This document shows, one piece after another, positions 46,035 to 58,752 of a DNA stretch of 64,000 nucleotides. The stretch spans positions 248,001 through 312,000 of the forward strand of contig JAQFVV010000184.1 in assembly GCA_028023455.1 (NCBI GenBank). Reading direction: 5' to 3'. The stretch's first letter is position 1; each line of letters begins with the position of its first letter. Under the pieces are notes generated by a model that was given only the letters and a program-made list of their open reading frames with translations, had not been told where the DNA came from and searched no databases. Source of the stretch: Epiperipatus broadwayi. Lineage: Eukaryota > Onychophora > Udeonychophora > Euonychophora > Peripatidae. The position numbers and the translations under genes are program-made.

Positions 46035-48848
46035 AGTAACAATGTCACCATGTCCTGAGTCCAAAGAACATATTCCCAATAGCAAAAAGATGACAATTGC
46101 TCCAATCAGCAGCTTCTCAGTTCAAAGTTCAAATGTCAGTTGTAGCAATGTAAAAATCCCAACAGCAAAAATGACATTCCTATTGCTCTAATTACCATCT
46201 CAGTTCAAGGGTCAAATCAAAAACAAGCATATGCAAATTTCATTGGCAACAATTTACAAATCTCTAACTACAAAAATAACACTATTTCAATTCACCAAAG
46301 GTAATACTGCATTTTCACAGAACCATACTTAGTGATATCAAAGAATTGGACCTCAATACACAAAAGGCCCAAACCCCTTCCTATGGTACCCACTGCAAGA
46401 TTTCCAGCAAATGGTGCAGCCTTTAGGGAAAGTTACCTCCTTTCAATTAATTCTCAAAGATACACTTGTACCAATACTTAATAAAATCTATGAATTCAAA
46501 ATTCAATTGGATCCAGATACTGACCAAATAAATCCTGACACAAATTCTCAACCAGAAAAGAACATTGTGCCTATATACTCATGAATTAAATTCTGCAGTG
46601 CTACTCCAGTGGCCAGAAGAGTTTATCTTGCTTCACAGTGCTACAATGCCCTGGCACCAACTTCATCACCAGCCACACCAGCCATCAAGCAACATCTCAA
46701 CACTCCTTGATCAATCCCAAACAATGGAAATCTGATCCTTCAACACTTTTACAAAAATTCAGAATGCATGCCAATGGATCTTACCCCCAAACCCAAGCAA
46801 AAAAGCTCAAACCACTCTATTTTCATACACATCAGCCTTGCACTTAGACTCTAACCAACATGAAACATTTAATTCATAATAATATCAAGCTCTCTAATAC
46901 CATCACCTGCTCTTTCCCTAAAATGCTTCTACAAATAAACATGGCACAATACTAATATATCATAAAAAAGCAGAAACTCAATGCAAATCATGGAAACAAT
47001 TGCTCAATTTCACTATCTATATCACTCACCCAACTCCCAATAAAGCCAAAACACATCTTGAATGACCTAAATTTGGATGACATAAAAAAATCACCAGCTG
47101 AAAAAATCAAAAATCACTGATATTGGCTGAATATCACCAGTTACCGAATCAGTGGATAACTTCCACATGCCCATGAAAAGTATAACCTCAGTGTATACCA
47201 ACCCACTGATTCAACAAGTTCATCCATCACATTTGAAACAACAACTACACAGCATAACTTTCTTTCCTCCAATTCTACTACCAGTTATTTCCAGTCATAT
47301 CCAATCATCATACAATTACTCTCATAGATAGTTTACATTGGAAACAAATCATCAATTCACTTTCTAAGATATAGCTCTGACTTTATTCCAAAATTAATCT
47401 ATTCAATACTCTTGTTATTACCAAAATTATATAATACCCCCCAATAATCAAATTCACAAAGGCATTTATTTTTACCATCAGCTCCATCTGCAATAAATTG
47501 CTCTGGAACTAAAAGATGGTATCGATCTGTGTATCCATTTGTTCCACACCCAGAAAGCCATCAACCTAATAACTGAAGTCACTAGAAAATCCCAATCTCT
47601 CCAATGCCTGCTCAAAGTTCCTAATAATACTCTCCCCTCAATCCCACTCATATCTCACAGTTCTTATTTCCTCAACACTAATCAATGTCAAACAGATCAG
47701 CTTACACCTACAACCTAATTCACCCACACCTTGGCAAGACCACCTGCCCCTAAATTCAGTATCATTACTAGTTGAAAAAATGTTACCTGGAGCCAAATTA
47801 TTTTGACTTCTGATCCATATCAACCTTTTTGCTCTCCACACATCCGTTTTCTATGATATCATTGCCGCTATAAAAATGTTGATCCATTCTGTGGACTATA
47901 CCATGCAGCAGAAGAGATTCAACAACACATCTTTAATGCCTGATGAGCACCCAACACCTCACCACAAATCATGTTAAACACATACCAGTGGCCTTCTGCC
48001 TCCATATAAATCATAATTCAACCTTCCAAAAATCACACATCCCTACAGCACATGGAGCCACCTTTAACTTATTTGCCTTCTGGTGCACCTGCTGAACCTT
48101 CACCTTTGGTAATAACACCAGGGAGTTATCCATTCACATTTACCAACAAATTAGTACAGTTAAAAACATGTAATATAACCCCTTACCTCTGAACATTTTT
48201 GCAGACATGTGGTTACTCCTTAAAGAGCAAACCAATCTACAAATCAACATTGTCAGTATCTGCTCCTCCAGAATGAGCATACGCACAACTTTATCACTAA
48301 CCATCACCAAACCTAATCCTTTCAGTGTTGTACTATACATGATGAGGAATTTTTGTTCTTCTGCATCCTTACCACAACAGATGAGGGCTGAAGAAAACCT
48401 TCCAACTATACCATTTAAACGAAAGATAAATAACTTTTACTCTTAACATTTGAACTTTACTCCCCTTCTCTTTTTTGCCCTCAAACATCCACCCCCCCCA
48501 CTTAAATTCACACTACTCATTAACCTTATATAATATTCTTGTCTGTTCCTTATGTCATGAGTTGCAAAGATCATCACTAATAAAAATCATGTATCATTGT
48601 TTACAACTCCATACTATGAAATATTTTCATGTAATCTTACACCCCCTTTAATTGTACTGTAACCATCTATGTTTATAATCAATAACTTATAAACATATTT
48701 GAACAATTCTGCTTTTCTAATCAATATCTTGCTTGTTAAATCTGTCATCCAATGTAATCCTAAACAAAACTATTGTAAAATTCATGCAATCCATTTATTG
48801 TGAAATAAAGTATATTGATGAAGCAATTATTAATGATGATGATGATAG
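46035..48848 (+). mobile_element. Degenerate A+C-rich LINE, copy A
   Basis: From here to 53280 the plus strand is rich in A and C and poor in G, unlike its surroundings. In copy A the block around 47795-47850 (GAGCCAAATTATTTTGACTTCTG then ATCAACCTTTTTGCTCTCC) matches 52146-52200 of copy B, just before B's cysteine motif. So A holds the C-terminal half of the same ORF2. The end has AAATAAAG (near 48801) and an ATGATGATGATG tail at 48831-48846. Frames are destroyed by many stops. The upstream limit is uncertain. Confidence 0.5.
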
Positions 48849-49518
48849 TAATTGAAGTCAAACACCAAGATAACAGTCATCTACATATCACTACAGCTAA
48901 ACCAAATGCCCATAATGAAATCCACACTAATAACCACATTAGTACAGCACATAGTATCTATTTGGCTAATCAAAGTGCATACATTGAAGATATCTCATTT
49001 ACTGATCAAAGCACACACACCACAGACCTCACAATAAACAACTCAGATAACACAAGCAATATTTATAAGTGTCACACAAATGAATACACATCAACCAAAC
49101 ATATTAGCTGATATAGAACATACTCAAGTTGGCATAGATAACACAGTATCAAAACCATAAATGAAGCACCACCAATGAGATAAGCAACACTACCAAACCA
49201 GCCAGTCTACCCATTATTATAAACAAAAACCACTCATATCATGGAGACACTCACTCCCTTCCTCCTACCCATTGAACAACCATCAACAGAAACCTAAAAA
49301 TGCAAGAGCACCCAAAAATGAACAAGACATCTGAATACAGCTAAACAGAAGGGGCTAACATCACATTAACCATCATCAGCCTCCCAGAAGAAGACACTGT
49401 GCACATAGACCTCACCTATATCCAACCTAATCATATATGCATATCAAACCATACTATATACAGGAAGCTTTGCATCAAATATGCCACAGCAACCAAACAC
49501 CCCTCCCTCACAAACATT

Positions 49519-50090
49519 ATGAAACTGAAGATAAGCACATTTAATATTCATGGACTAAATTCAAGCACAAAGATAAAACAGTTAAAACTATGGACTAACA
49601 TTACCCAGCCACATATTCTAAAACTTCTAGAAACAAAAATTTACAGTGGATCTCAGATTGTTCTTGCCAATATACCTAAGCAGAGGTTTCTGTGCCTTCT
49701 CTAGAGACACATCACCCTCAGGGGTACTGTTTACATATAACCCCTGGTTGTCCATTCACATCATTTAAAACTATTTATATTGACACAAAATTGCAACATT
49801 TCATCATCCCACAACTAACCTCAACATCATATTTACATATTTACCACCAGACCTTGTCATTATCTCAAGAATAATATTCCAAACCCTTTTCTTGCAACAA
49901 CCCCATACACAACCATACTAATGAGTGATTTAAACATGAAAGACCAACACTTCACATCCAAATAGCTCCATTAGATGTCACTACCACTCATGAGTGATGA
50001 AGGCTTCCTACCAAATGATGCAATCAGATTCCATAATAATCATCATGTCTCACTGATTGATCTCTATTTCTACTTGCCAAGGTTGCATCA
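49519..50090 (+). pseudogene. LINE endonuclease domain, broken
   Basis: MKLKISTFNIHGLNSSTKIK, then HILKLLETKIYSGSQ, is the start of an APE-type endonuclease. It matches LKI.T.NI.GL....K...L..W.....PDIL.LQET, with the metal-binding Asn in FNIHG and Glu in LLETK. Later pieces in other frames fit the fold: LFTYNPW, LMSDLNMKDQHF near 49920 (the .GDFN.H position, with GDFN changed to SDLN), and VSLIDLYF near 50045. The enzyme would nick target DNA to prime reverse transcription. This copy is inactive. Confidence 0.7.
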
Positions 50091-50894
50091 TCTGGTCAGC
50101 CTAAACCTAAACCTTCTTTTTTTTCTGAGCACTCTGCACAAACTTTGAAAATCAACCTAATATAGGTTCAAACAACCAGAACTTCACTGGAAAGAACCAT
50201 ATGAATAATACTTCTTATATCCATCCCAGAATTCATTTTCTCAGAAACATATTATGCTTCACAAGATCAAAGATATGCAGCTCAGTCATGCACACCTCAG
50301 TTACACAACCACACAATTATTTAAAAGAGACTACATCATTCATAAAACATCACTCCCAAGAAGTCTACTAACTTTGGATGATGAATTACATAGGTAAATT
50401 ACAATGTCAAACCTCAACACACCATTTTTTAGCATATATACAAACTTACACACTAGTATATAACAAAGCCTGTAAAACTCTTAAAGTACTTAGCCATAAA
50501 AAAGAGCAAGAATTTCCTCAGCCAGCAACATACATAAATTAGGGGTCATATTCGATGAGTTCTGGGAATATCCCACCATCATCAGATCATCCATGGCTTT
50601 ACAGATTGTAGGAGCTATACATGCTGGACAAGAACCTATACATCAGCACTTCAAACAGAAGATCCAAATGTACCATCCATTTAACCTATGCACTGACCTA
50701 TTCTGGCATCCACAGTTATATCATTTAATTACATGAAATTTGTGACAAGTTTGCCACTGCATCCAATGCCTGCAACTGTGTATCACATGGCATCTCCAAA
50801 TTCATATTTATACAGCTAAGCCACTTCACTTCCCAATACATGTGTGACTGAAAATTATTTATCATAGAAGCTGCACAATATTGAAGGACTATAC

Positions 50895-51095
50895 CTTCTT
50901 ACAATGGTTCCATTCAACAATAAGCCTGCTGCAATATCCACTCTCTCCAATCTAAAATTTACATTGATGAGCTCACTAGTCATCAAGATCCTTAAAAAAG
51001 TCATTAAGGATAATTTAAAACATTATTTGCTCCCCTCATATTATGTCTTCAATTGGACAGGAAGCAATCATTTACAACACAGGCAATCTTGAACT
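50895..51095 (+). pseudogene. LINE reverse transcriptase N-terminal fragment
   Basis: VPFNNKPAAISTLSNLKFTL, then LVIKILKKVIKDNLKHYLLP, corresponds to RT blocks 1-2 (P....YRPISL.S...K.LE.VI...L...L). The following VFNWTGSNHLQHRQS matches Q.GFR.GRST..Q. The catalytic DD block downstream could not be found. Confidence 0.65.
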
Positions 51096-52199
51096 TGATA
51101 ATGAACCACAAAAAAATGCACCAATCATTCAACTCAGTCAATATCAATGTGTTAATAAACATGTTAACCAACACCATCTTACCACTTACCCTACTCTTAT
51201 ATATTAATTAACTTATTGCTGAACTGTGAAATTCACATCACACTTTGTGGCAAAAATTCTCAATCATTCATCCCTATATTCACAAGATTCACATCTCAGT
51301 TCCCTACTTTTCACATTTTATATTAACCCACTAATATAAGCTTCCACAGACATTCATTACCAAGTATTTTATAATATATAACATGCATTGCATATATGGA
51401 TAACATTACTGTCTTCTTCCCATTAAGGATCAAAAATTTACATCCAAACAAAAACTATAGTTCAATCCAAACAAGACTGCAGTCTGGTCACTCTAGAACA
51501 GTAAACGCTGAACACAGGTTTACTAGGATTAACCCTAAACTTTCTTAGCTTTCCATTCTATATGGGCACTAATACAATGAAGAACAAAATACAAAATAAA
51601 TTGAAGGATGAGGCAGAAAGAATCACTACCTTACCATCAAAAGCCTATGTATCCATATATTCAAAAGTGCAATTGTTTAACCAGTTGGTTATTATTGAAC
51701 AACTTACTACATTCCGATGATAACATTATAAAAAGCATTCACATCCAAAGATCTCATCATTCTCAAAAAACTTGTGTGGCAAAGAAAAAAATGGCTAAAG
51801 TTTTAGTCACCACCCATGAGCAATGAATTATGATTGCACACCATTCACACTTTTCATATTCAAAAATCACAAATCTAATAACAACATCAAGGCACTTCCC
51901 CACATTACAAAGCTTTTTTGAGATAACACTAAGAGATAACCCCCCCCTTCAACACACGCATGCAAGTCTAACTATCAACTGTCATCAGCACTTAAAAACA
52001 ATATCTAATCAAATATCACTTCAGTTCACAAGTAAGTACACATATGACATCTATATCCTAATCTATCCAAATGTACCCAATGCAAACCATACACCAATGC
52101 TTGGGTTTAAAATAAACTACTAAAAAAATTCTAAAAATGGTTCCTGAGCCAAAATATTTTGATTTCCTCATTAAAATCAATCTACATGCCCTACCTACT

Positions 52200-52300
52200 G
52201 CATATTTTATGCAATACATTAGACTTTTGCATCTTATGCCATCTAGCAGAGGAAACTCAACACCTGTTTTATGACCACTCGATACTTGACAATATCCAAC
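52200..52300 (+). pseudogene. LINE ORF2 C-terminal cysteine motif
   Basis: LDFCILCHLAEETQHLFYDH has the C-x2-C then H spacing of the L1-like C-terminal motif, with the final Cys replaced by His. It compares with CQLCRLYDETILHIFYICP in the LINE at 14620-15582, suggesting the two families belong to the same broad clade. Confidence 0.6.
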
Positions 52301-52569
52301 CCTATATGATCAAAACCTACTGATATCCCAACACCACCTGCCAGGATATCATCACTGCATTCTGTAGGGCTCCCATATCCATGGCCCATGCAGCCACAAT
52401 CTCTCTACATATTTAGGTACACTCACTTCACATCTTCCTTCTGCATTCTACAATAAACTGATGCAGCTTTAAGCCAGAGATAACAAAATAGCACAACCTG
52501 ATATCTTCACTGCCACATGGTCACTTCTTAAACACCAATCCAGCCTCTGACATCTATACCCACTGCCCA

Positions 52570-52736
52570 ACAAAATTGCACTGCCACAAGCCTACAGTGA
52601 TACAATCTACATTGAATTAACACTATTTAAATAGAAGTTAAATGCATTAACCCAAATTGCACTGCCACAAGCCAACAGTGATACAATCTACATTGAACTA
52701 ACACCATTTAAATAAAATTTAATTGCATTAACCAAA
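52570..52736 (+). repeat. Tandem duplication, 82-bp unit
   Basis: AAATTGCACTGCCACAAGCC begins both units (about 52573 and 52655), and GATACAATCTACATTGAA and ATTTAAATA recur in order. The copies differ at about seven positions. It lies near the end of the LINE B coding region. Confidence 0.85.
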
Positions 52737-53213
52737 CAGCATACATTTCAAGCTTAACATCTAAACCTGCATCATGCTCTACTATAGATACACAACATTG
52801 TAACATTAAACATACACCATAAAGAAATATTCCAAGTCAATGCAGCAAAAGCAGCTGATCCTATACTACCAACTAGTTTAACATCAAAGCAATAGTCACA
52901 ATGACAACCACACAACTGAGATTTAAACATAGCCAATCATGCATCAAGAACATAACAGCTGAATTAATTGAAATGGCTCTAATATAAAATGCCAATAACC
53001 TGGACGGTAATTAAGTTATTAATCCTTAGTGAACAGTACCACACAAGAATATACAATCCAAAGCTACCCAAAAAATACCACTAGCAATGAGCTATAAAAG
53101 TTTTACCAATATAAAACTCTTTAAATTACTTATTCCATCAAGACTATGCACAAATGTAACTCTCCCCCCCATTGAAATATATAACAATGTAAGCATTCAC
53201 CACATGATCACAT

Positions 53214-53253
53214 GACACTACTGTATGGAGAGTTTTGCCTGTTTTAATGTAAG
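53214..53253 (+). repeat. Dispersed conserved motif near LINE 3' end
   Basis: TGACACTACTGTATGGAGAG and the following TTTTGCCTGTTTTAATG match, almost base for base, the reverse complement of 19284-19317. Shorter related copies make up the hairpin at 45579-45646. No coding potential. It may be the terminal repeat of a DNA transposon. Confidence 0.6.
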
Positions 53254-53323
53254 CATATGTATAAGCAAACAAGCATGTAACTCTTAGTATGAAATAAACT
53301 TCCTTTTTGAAACACCATCAACA

Positions 53324-53516
<193 letters not shown>

Positions 53517-53547
53517 AAATTTATTAAATGCACATTGATTACATAAG

Positions 53548-53730
53548 TAATATTTACTAAGGCTATAACCTCGATAATATGTGTATAAAATGCAATAGTA
53601 GGGACCTCTACAGGTGTTTTAACTCCCCCTTTTCTTCCATAGCATAAGCTTGTGGTTAAAACATCTGTAGAGGTCCCTACTATCACATTTTATATGCATA
53701 TTATCGAGGTTATAGCCTCAGTAAATATTA
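53548..53730. mobile_element. Hairpin MITE with about 75-bp arms
   Basis: TAATATTTACT(A)AGGCTATAACC begins the element and its mirror GGTTATAGCCTCAGTAAATATTA ends it. Inside, TAGTAGGGACCTCTACAG mirrors CTGTAGAGGTCCCTACTA. Arms of about 75 bp match at 90% or better around a 30-bp centre with a C run (ACTCCCCCTTTT). It lies between two simple-repeat tracts, and no target duplication can be separated from them. Confidence 0.85.
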
Positions 53731-53776
53731 TTATTATTATAATAATAATCATCATCATTATCATCATCATCATCAT
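53731..53776. repeat. Mixed (ATT)/(ATC) microsatellite
   Basis: Short TTATTAT, AATAATAAT and TCATCATCA runs between the MITE and the left LTR of the old gypsy element. Confidence 0.85.
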
Positions 53777-53783
53777 TTATTCT

Positions 53784-54300
53784 TGCTGATAAATAAATAA
53801 GTTACAAATAGAAAGACACTAAAACATTTATTAAAATAAATGATATTAACAACAATTTAAGATTTCCAGACATTATGATTACTAAATTGGAAATACAAAA
53901 TTATTAGCAGCAACAATCAGCAAGTTAGAGGAATGCTAATGGCTCTTCTAGAAACCTAAACTTTGTAACTATACTGGTTTTTCTTCTGGAAGATATAAAA
54001 ATTGTAACAGTTTCTTTTCCTAAGCCCAAGAAAGCAGGGCTGCATTCTAGAAAATAGCAGATGTGGTGTTTCTGCCAGAACTCAAGATCATAAGTTGTAC
54101 TAAATGTAATTCTATAATGTAATTCTATTAATTTTGTTTTGTTGTCTGCTTCTCTCTTAAATGGGTTTCATTTTATAGACATTTTTTTTGACAAAATGAA
54201 CAATCAGACTTACAGACTAATTTTGCCACCAACTATTTGTTTATATCACTGTTGTTTCATTGGCCTCTTTTATTGTATACTAAATCAAATCTAGATAATC
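53784..54300 (-). repeat. 3' LTR of old gypsy element (minimum extent)
   Basis: Colinear with the right copy: GCTGATAAATAAATAA, ACAATCAGCAAGTTAGAGGAATG, GCATTCTAGAAAATAGCAGATGTG and ACAATCAGACTTACAG are matched by diverged equivalents. The right edge is not determined. Confidence 0.5.
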
Positions 54301-54655
54301 CAATGTAGATTCTATGGAATTTGAACAAATCCACTATTGACGATAAACTTTAGAAAATTCATGTATCTGATTAAAGTTAGTTTTGAAATACATAATCCTT
54401 GAGATAAACTGAAGGATGTTTATTTTCTGGCATATTTCATCATCTGATCTGGCTGCAGCATAATCTGACATAGTTTCTATAGGTCTGCAATTGATGTTTT
54501 AATAGCTCATCAATATCTGATCCAGTGGATTCTTCATTGCTGCATGGCATTTCATCGTCATGTTTTGATTGGTTTCTGTGCCTATGATGTTAAGTATTCA
54601 GAAATCTTTATATTCTCTCCTTTTGTGTTTATAATTATTTTTAGAATTCATTTTA

Positions 54656-54776
54656 TGATCCTACTAAATAAATTGTACTATATACAAGAATATCTAACCA
54701 TCATTTACTCATTTGTAATCCTACTAAATAAATTCCATATTACAAGATGATATCTAACCATCATTTACTCATTTTG
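54656..54776. repeat. Tandem duplication, about 62-bp unit
   Basis: ATCCTACTAAATAAATT.. and ATATCTAACCATCATTTACTCATTT occur twice in order. The second copy has a slightly different middle. Confidence 0.85.
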
Positions 54777-55052
54777 TGATGCTAATAATCCTGAGAACTG
54801 AAGAATTAAGTTAAATAGTAGTTCAGAAGAAGTCTTGCCTATAACTGTTAGAAATAGTATGCTATGCTATAAATAATCTATCTAATTAGGTTTTCTAACT
54901 ATCTGCTGTAGCTTTTATTTAAAGTTGTTTATGCCTCTTAAATTGATTTCTCAGTTTCTCATTTTAAATGATGGAGTTGAATAATTAATCTATATTATTA
55001 TTGCACAAAATTGTTTGAATAAACCTGCTATGAAGGTTAGTTATCTGATACT

Positions 55053-55286
55053 ATAACTTTAAATATATCACAATTTCAAATAGATTAAGTGCTTTAACAG
55101 ACACTGTAATAGGCAATGATTCATGATATTTCAATGAATTCAGACAACTATTAACAATAAATAGTAGATATAACTTTAAATATATCACAATTTCAAATAG
55201 ATTAAGTGCTTTAACAGACACTGTAATAGGCAATGATTCATGATATTTCAATGAATTCAGACAACTATTAACAATAAATAGTAGAT
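55053..55286. repeat. Tandem duplication, 117-bp unit
   Basis: ATAACTTTAAATATATCACA begins at 55053 and again at 55170. The two 117-bp copies look identical throughout, ending in AATAGTAGAT. This lies inside the otherwise decayed gypsy element, so the duplication is recent. The repeated minus-strand frame here is a by-product. Confidence 0.9.
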
Positions 55287-55899
55287 TTTTGTCCAGGGGC
55301 CATCAGTCTCAGATCGCTGACATTTTATTTTACAACCCTAATATTAACAAGTCTTAGAACTTGATGACAGTATTAAAAGTAGGCTATCAGACATAAAATA
55401 TAACTAGAATGTTTATTCTTACAATCCCTCAATGAACATTATACAAAACATTTAGCACTTGAAAGTGAATACCTGGAGAAATCATTATTCTTGATACCAT
55501 AACAATACAGTCATTTTCTTTAAAATATCACAACAATACAGTCATTTTCTCTAAAATACCATAACCATACAGCCACTTTCTTTAAAATATATAACCATTT
55601 GCAACTGAGAGCTTGGAATTCAGGATTACAAACTGTTTGTTGGACAATAAGTTTATTGTTATCAGTGTATTTTATTTCTAAATCTTCATATGAATAGATT
55701 GATTATTTACTATTATTTTGAAATACTCAAATTATTACAAATCATTTACATGTAATTTACTTAAACCATCTATATGAATTTAATTTTCAAATAATAATAT
55801 TTTCAACTGTATAATAAATTTGTTTCAACATATATGGCAACAATTGCTAGGATATTTTTGTCTGACATAAAGATTCCAAACAATGGAATGTGATGTCAA

Positions 55900-57000
55900 T
55901 GATCAGAGCTAGAGACTTTCTATCTATATGTGTATATTAATTTTTCTCAACTTTAGACAAAATTTTGAGCAAATGCAATGGAAACATATGTCCCATTATT
56001 ACATTTATGAGACAGTACTGCAATGATTTCAACAGGTGATAAATCACAACTGAGTATCAGCAATTTGTCTAGATCAAAATATGCAATAAAATATATGAAG
56101 CTTTTTACTTTTTGAAAGTTCTACCATGGTTGACTTATTACTCTCAAACCACTTTCTTGTTTTAAAAGTCCATATAATGGTTCAATGGCCTTTATTTTAT
56201 GGTAGAAAAAACTCTTGTGATAATTAATGAAGCCTAGAAATTATTTAAAGCTCTCTTTTGTCCATAGGAATCTTTGCCTCTTTAATTGCTTAAACATTTT
56301 GTTTTGTTAGGTGGATGCCTTTTACATCTGTTTTATATCTGAAAAATTCAATCTCTTTACCTTCAAATTACTTTATCTAGCCTTATTTCAATGATTAAGC
56401 TTAGCCACCAACTACAATTATAAAAATGCCATAATGTTCCAAATATGTCGGCAAATGGTGATCAACTTCTCACTGAAATATTGCTGAGACAACTGATATC
56501 TCAAAAATCAAGCAGTTTATTTTAAACACATTTTTGTAGTAGTAGTTGCTAATGGTCTTATAGGTTGCTCATCAACTGATACCTGCAAGTAAAAATGCAG
56601 TAAATCAATTTTTGTTAAAGTCCTTCCCCAAATAATGTAAAGAAGATCTATTTGATTAATCATGAGTAGTATCTATTGAATGACAGTTTTTTGTAGATTA
56701 TGCACAAATAGCTATTAAATGATAGTGTTTTGTTATTTAGAAAAAAAAAGTGTTTTGTTGATTATTCACTGACAATCCCCACAGATTCTGATTCACAATT
56801 GCTTTTTGGATAAGTAAGATTGATATAGCCCATTATAATGAGATTATTGGCTCATTAACTCCTTCATGTATCCACTTATTTAGCTCAGCTATCACCTTAA
56901 CACTAAAGGCAAAGTGCAAATGCATGCAAAACAATGTATTGGTTTTATAGCTTTGTTTAATTATATGTGGAAGAGCTATTCTATGCACAGATCCAGTTTA
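55900..57000 (-). pseudogene. Gypsy pol remnant: RT and RNase H
   Basis: Read on the minus strand in several frames. Near 56850-56910, VIAELNKWIHEGVNEPI and then WAISILLIQKAI match the RT approach (L..LV..G.I.P...S.WA.PI..V.KK). Near 56480-56590, VSVDEQPIRPLATTTTK and QQYFSEKL match the palm (L......LTI.TH.GL....LPFG....P..FQ). Near 56150-56230, HNYHKSFFYHKIKAIEPLY is the thumb (L..YY..FI......A.PL). Near 55940-56090, YFDLDKLLILSCDLSPVEI, followed by AVLSH and SIAFAQ, is the RNase H start (HFDP...L.L.CDASP.G.GAVLSH) with its catalytic Asp. Heavily mutated and not translatable. Confidence 0.75.
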
Positions 57001-58231
57001 TTATCAAACACAAATAGCCAGACTATTTTTTTTAAATTTTATTATACTTGCACTCTGATTCACTTTAATACCATGTAGCCTAAGTAAGAGGACCAGTTAC
57101 ATTTCAAAAAATTAAATATTCCTCATCTGCAATTACAAGACAAATAATTTTTTAATCATTGATACTTTTAGTGTTGCTTCACTTAGCAATAGAGTTTGGT
57201 TAGCTTCACAATCTGTAATTATTTTACAACTAGGTTGCGAGTGATGATTTGTTTTTAAATTAATCACAATAATTCAGACTTTGAGCATTGAATCAATAAT
57301 CTTTACCAGTGTTTTATTTTGTCAATTATTAATAATACTTTTTTTTATTTGGAATGGAAAGTCTCTTACTTTTGTTTTGATCAGCTGAGTATTTGTCTAA
57401 CCCAGATTTCTGATTCATAACTTTTAACTGAGCATTTTGTTGTATGGTTATCTAGAAGACTGTGGAATTGAAAGTGGTGCTTGGATTCACTAACAGAGTA
57501 GATCATAAGATTGTATGTAATATATTATACCACCTCCCAATAATTCAAAAACCACAACTCAGGACCAGCTTCTTAAGTTCTATAGCAAAATCTGTTTTTT
57601 TTCTTTCCTGAATGCTGATGATTGATCCTTTTTAAATAGTAACAGGTATAGAAATAAGCCTTTAAAAGAGATTGCTTTATTAAAATCTAATTCCAACAAA
57701 AACATAGAGGTTAACTGAGAATGATCTCATATGCCAGAGATCCACAAATATTATTAATCTTAATTCAATTTTTTTATTTGATTTTCAGTGAGAGAAAAAA
57801 GTTAATATGTTGCCAAACTTTTTCAGAAAATTCAATTTACATTATTTTCCTGGCCATAACTTTTTTTTCCCTTTCAACTTTTTCACAGAAATTGCTACTA
57901 TCAAATCTTTAATGGTGGCAAAATCTAATCAACCAATGCAGGTAAATCCTGGCATACTGCACAAATTCTATTGTGTTTATTTATGTTTTGCTGCCAAGGA
58001 AATAAGATTTTCTAGCTGATAAATAAATAAGGAACATACAAATTAATGTTAAAACATTTATCAGATCTATTTGCATTAATAATATATTTATAACAATTGT
58101 CCATTATGGTTAGCAGAATTACAAATCCATCATTTTTAGCAGTAACAATCAGTAAGTCAGAGGAATGTTGTGCCTTATAGTAAACTTAACATTTCCAGCC
58201 ATATTAGCATGTCCCATGAAAGATATCATAG

Positions 58232-58752
58232 TATTTGTATTTTTATATTATACTATTTCCATCATCTAATATAAGTATTGAATGACTTTGGAAAAATTTA
58301 ACTTTATTCAAATATTCCAACTACATTCAACTGTTAGTAATATATGCAGATGTTTCAACAGGTATTATTTTCCCTCTTCTTTAAATGTTGCTAACCTGGC
58401 CAATGATGTTACTAGGATGGGATTTGAACCTGGACTCTTAGATTCTTGAGTATTAAATTTTAAGATAATTCTAAATAGGATAGTTCAGATGGTTAGAGCA
58501 TTACCTTAAAATTCAATACTCTAAGAATCTAAGAGTCCAGGTTTGAATCCCATGCTAGTACTGTCACTAATCAGGCTAACAAACATCTGAAGAAAAGGAG
58601 AATAATATCTATTGAAACATTGTGCATATACTAACCTGTTTGCTATGCTATTACAGTTGAATGTATTTGGAATATTTAAATAAAGTTAAATTTTTCTAAA
58701 GACATTCAATATTTATATTAAATGATAAAAATAGTTCAATATAAAAATGTAA
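58232..58752. mobile_element. Fold-back tRNA-derived SINE
   Basis: Two arms of about 230 bp are inverted copies: TAATATAAGTATTGAATGAC.. at 58266 mirrors ..GACATTCAATATTTATATTA near 58700-58720, and matching continues to the centre near 58470-58500. Each arm has a B box (GGGATTTGAACC at 58420 on the minus strand; GGTTTGAATCCC at 58540 on the plus). The single A box TAGTTCAGATGGTTAGAGC (58481-58499) sits in the loop. It is therefore two SINE copies joined head-to-head with one head lost. Confidence 0.7.
58481..58563 (+). repeat. tRNA-like SINE head with A and B boxes
   Basis: TAGTTCAGATGGTTAGAGC (A box) and AGGTTTGAATCCC (B box) are about 45 nt apart, as in a tRNA gene with a long variable region. 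No acceptor stem pairs properly, so it is a pol III SINE promoter and not a functional tRNA. The closest relative in the window is the relic at 3490-3575. Confidence 0.6.

Noticed and set aside
58481-58563. Functional tRNA gene
   Set aside because: A and B boxes are present but no proper acceptor stem or anticodon arm can be formed; the sequence is part of a SINE dimer.
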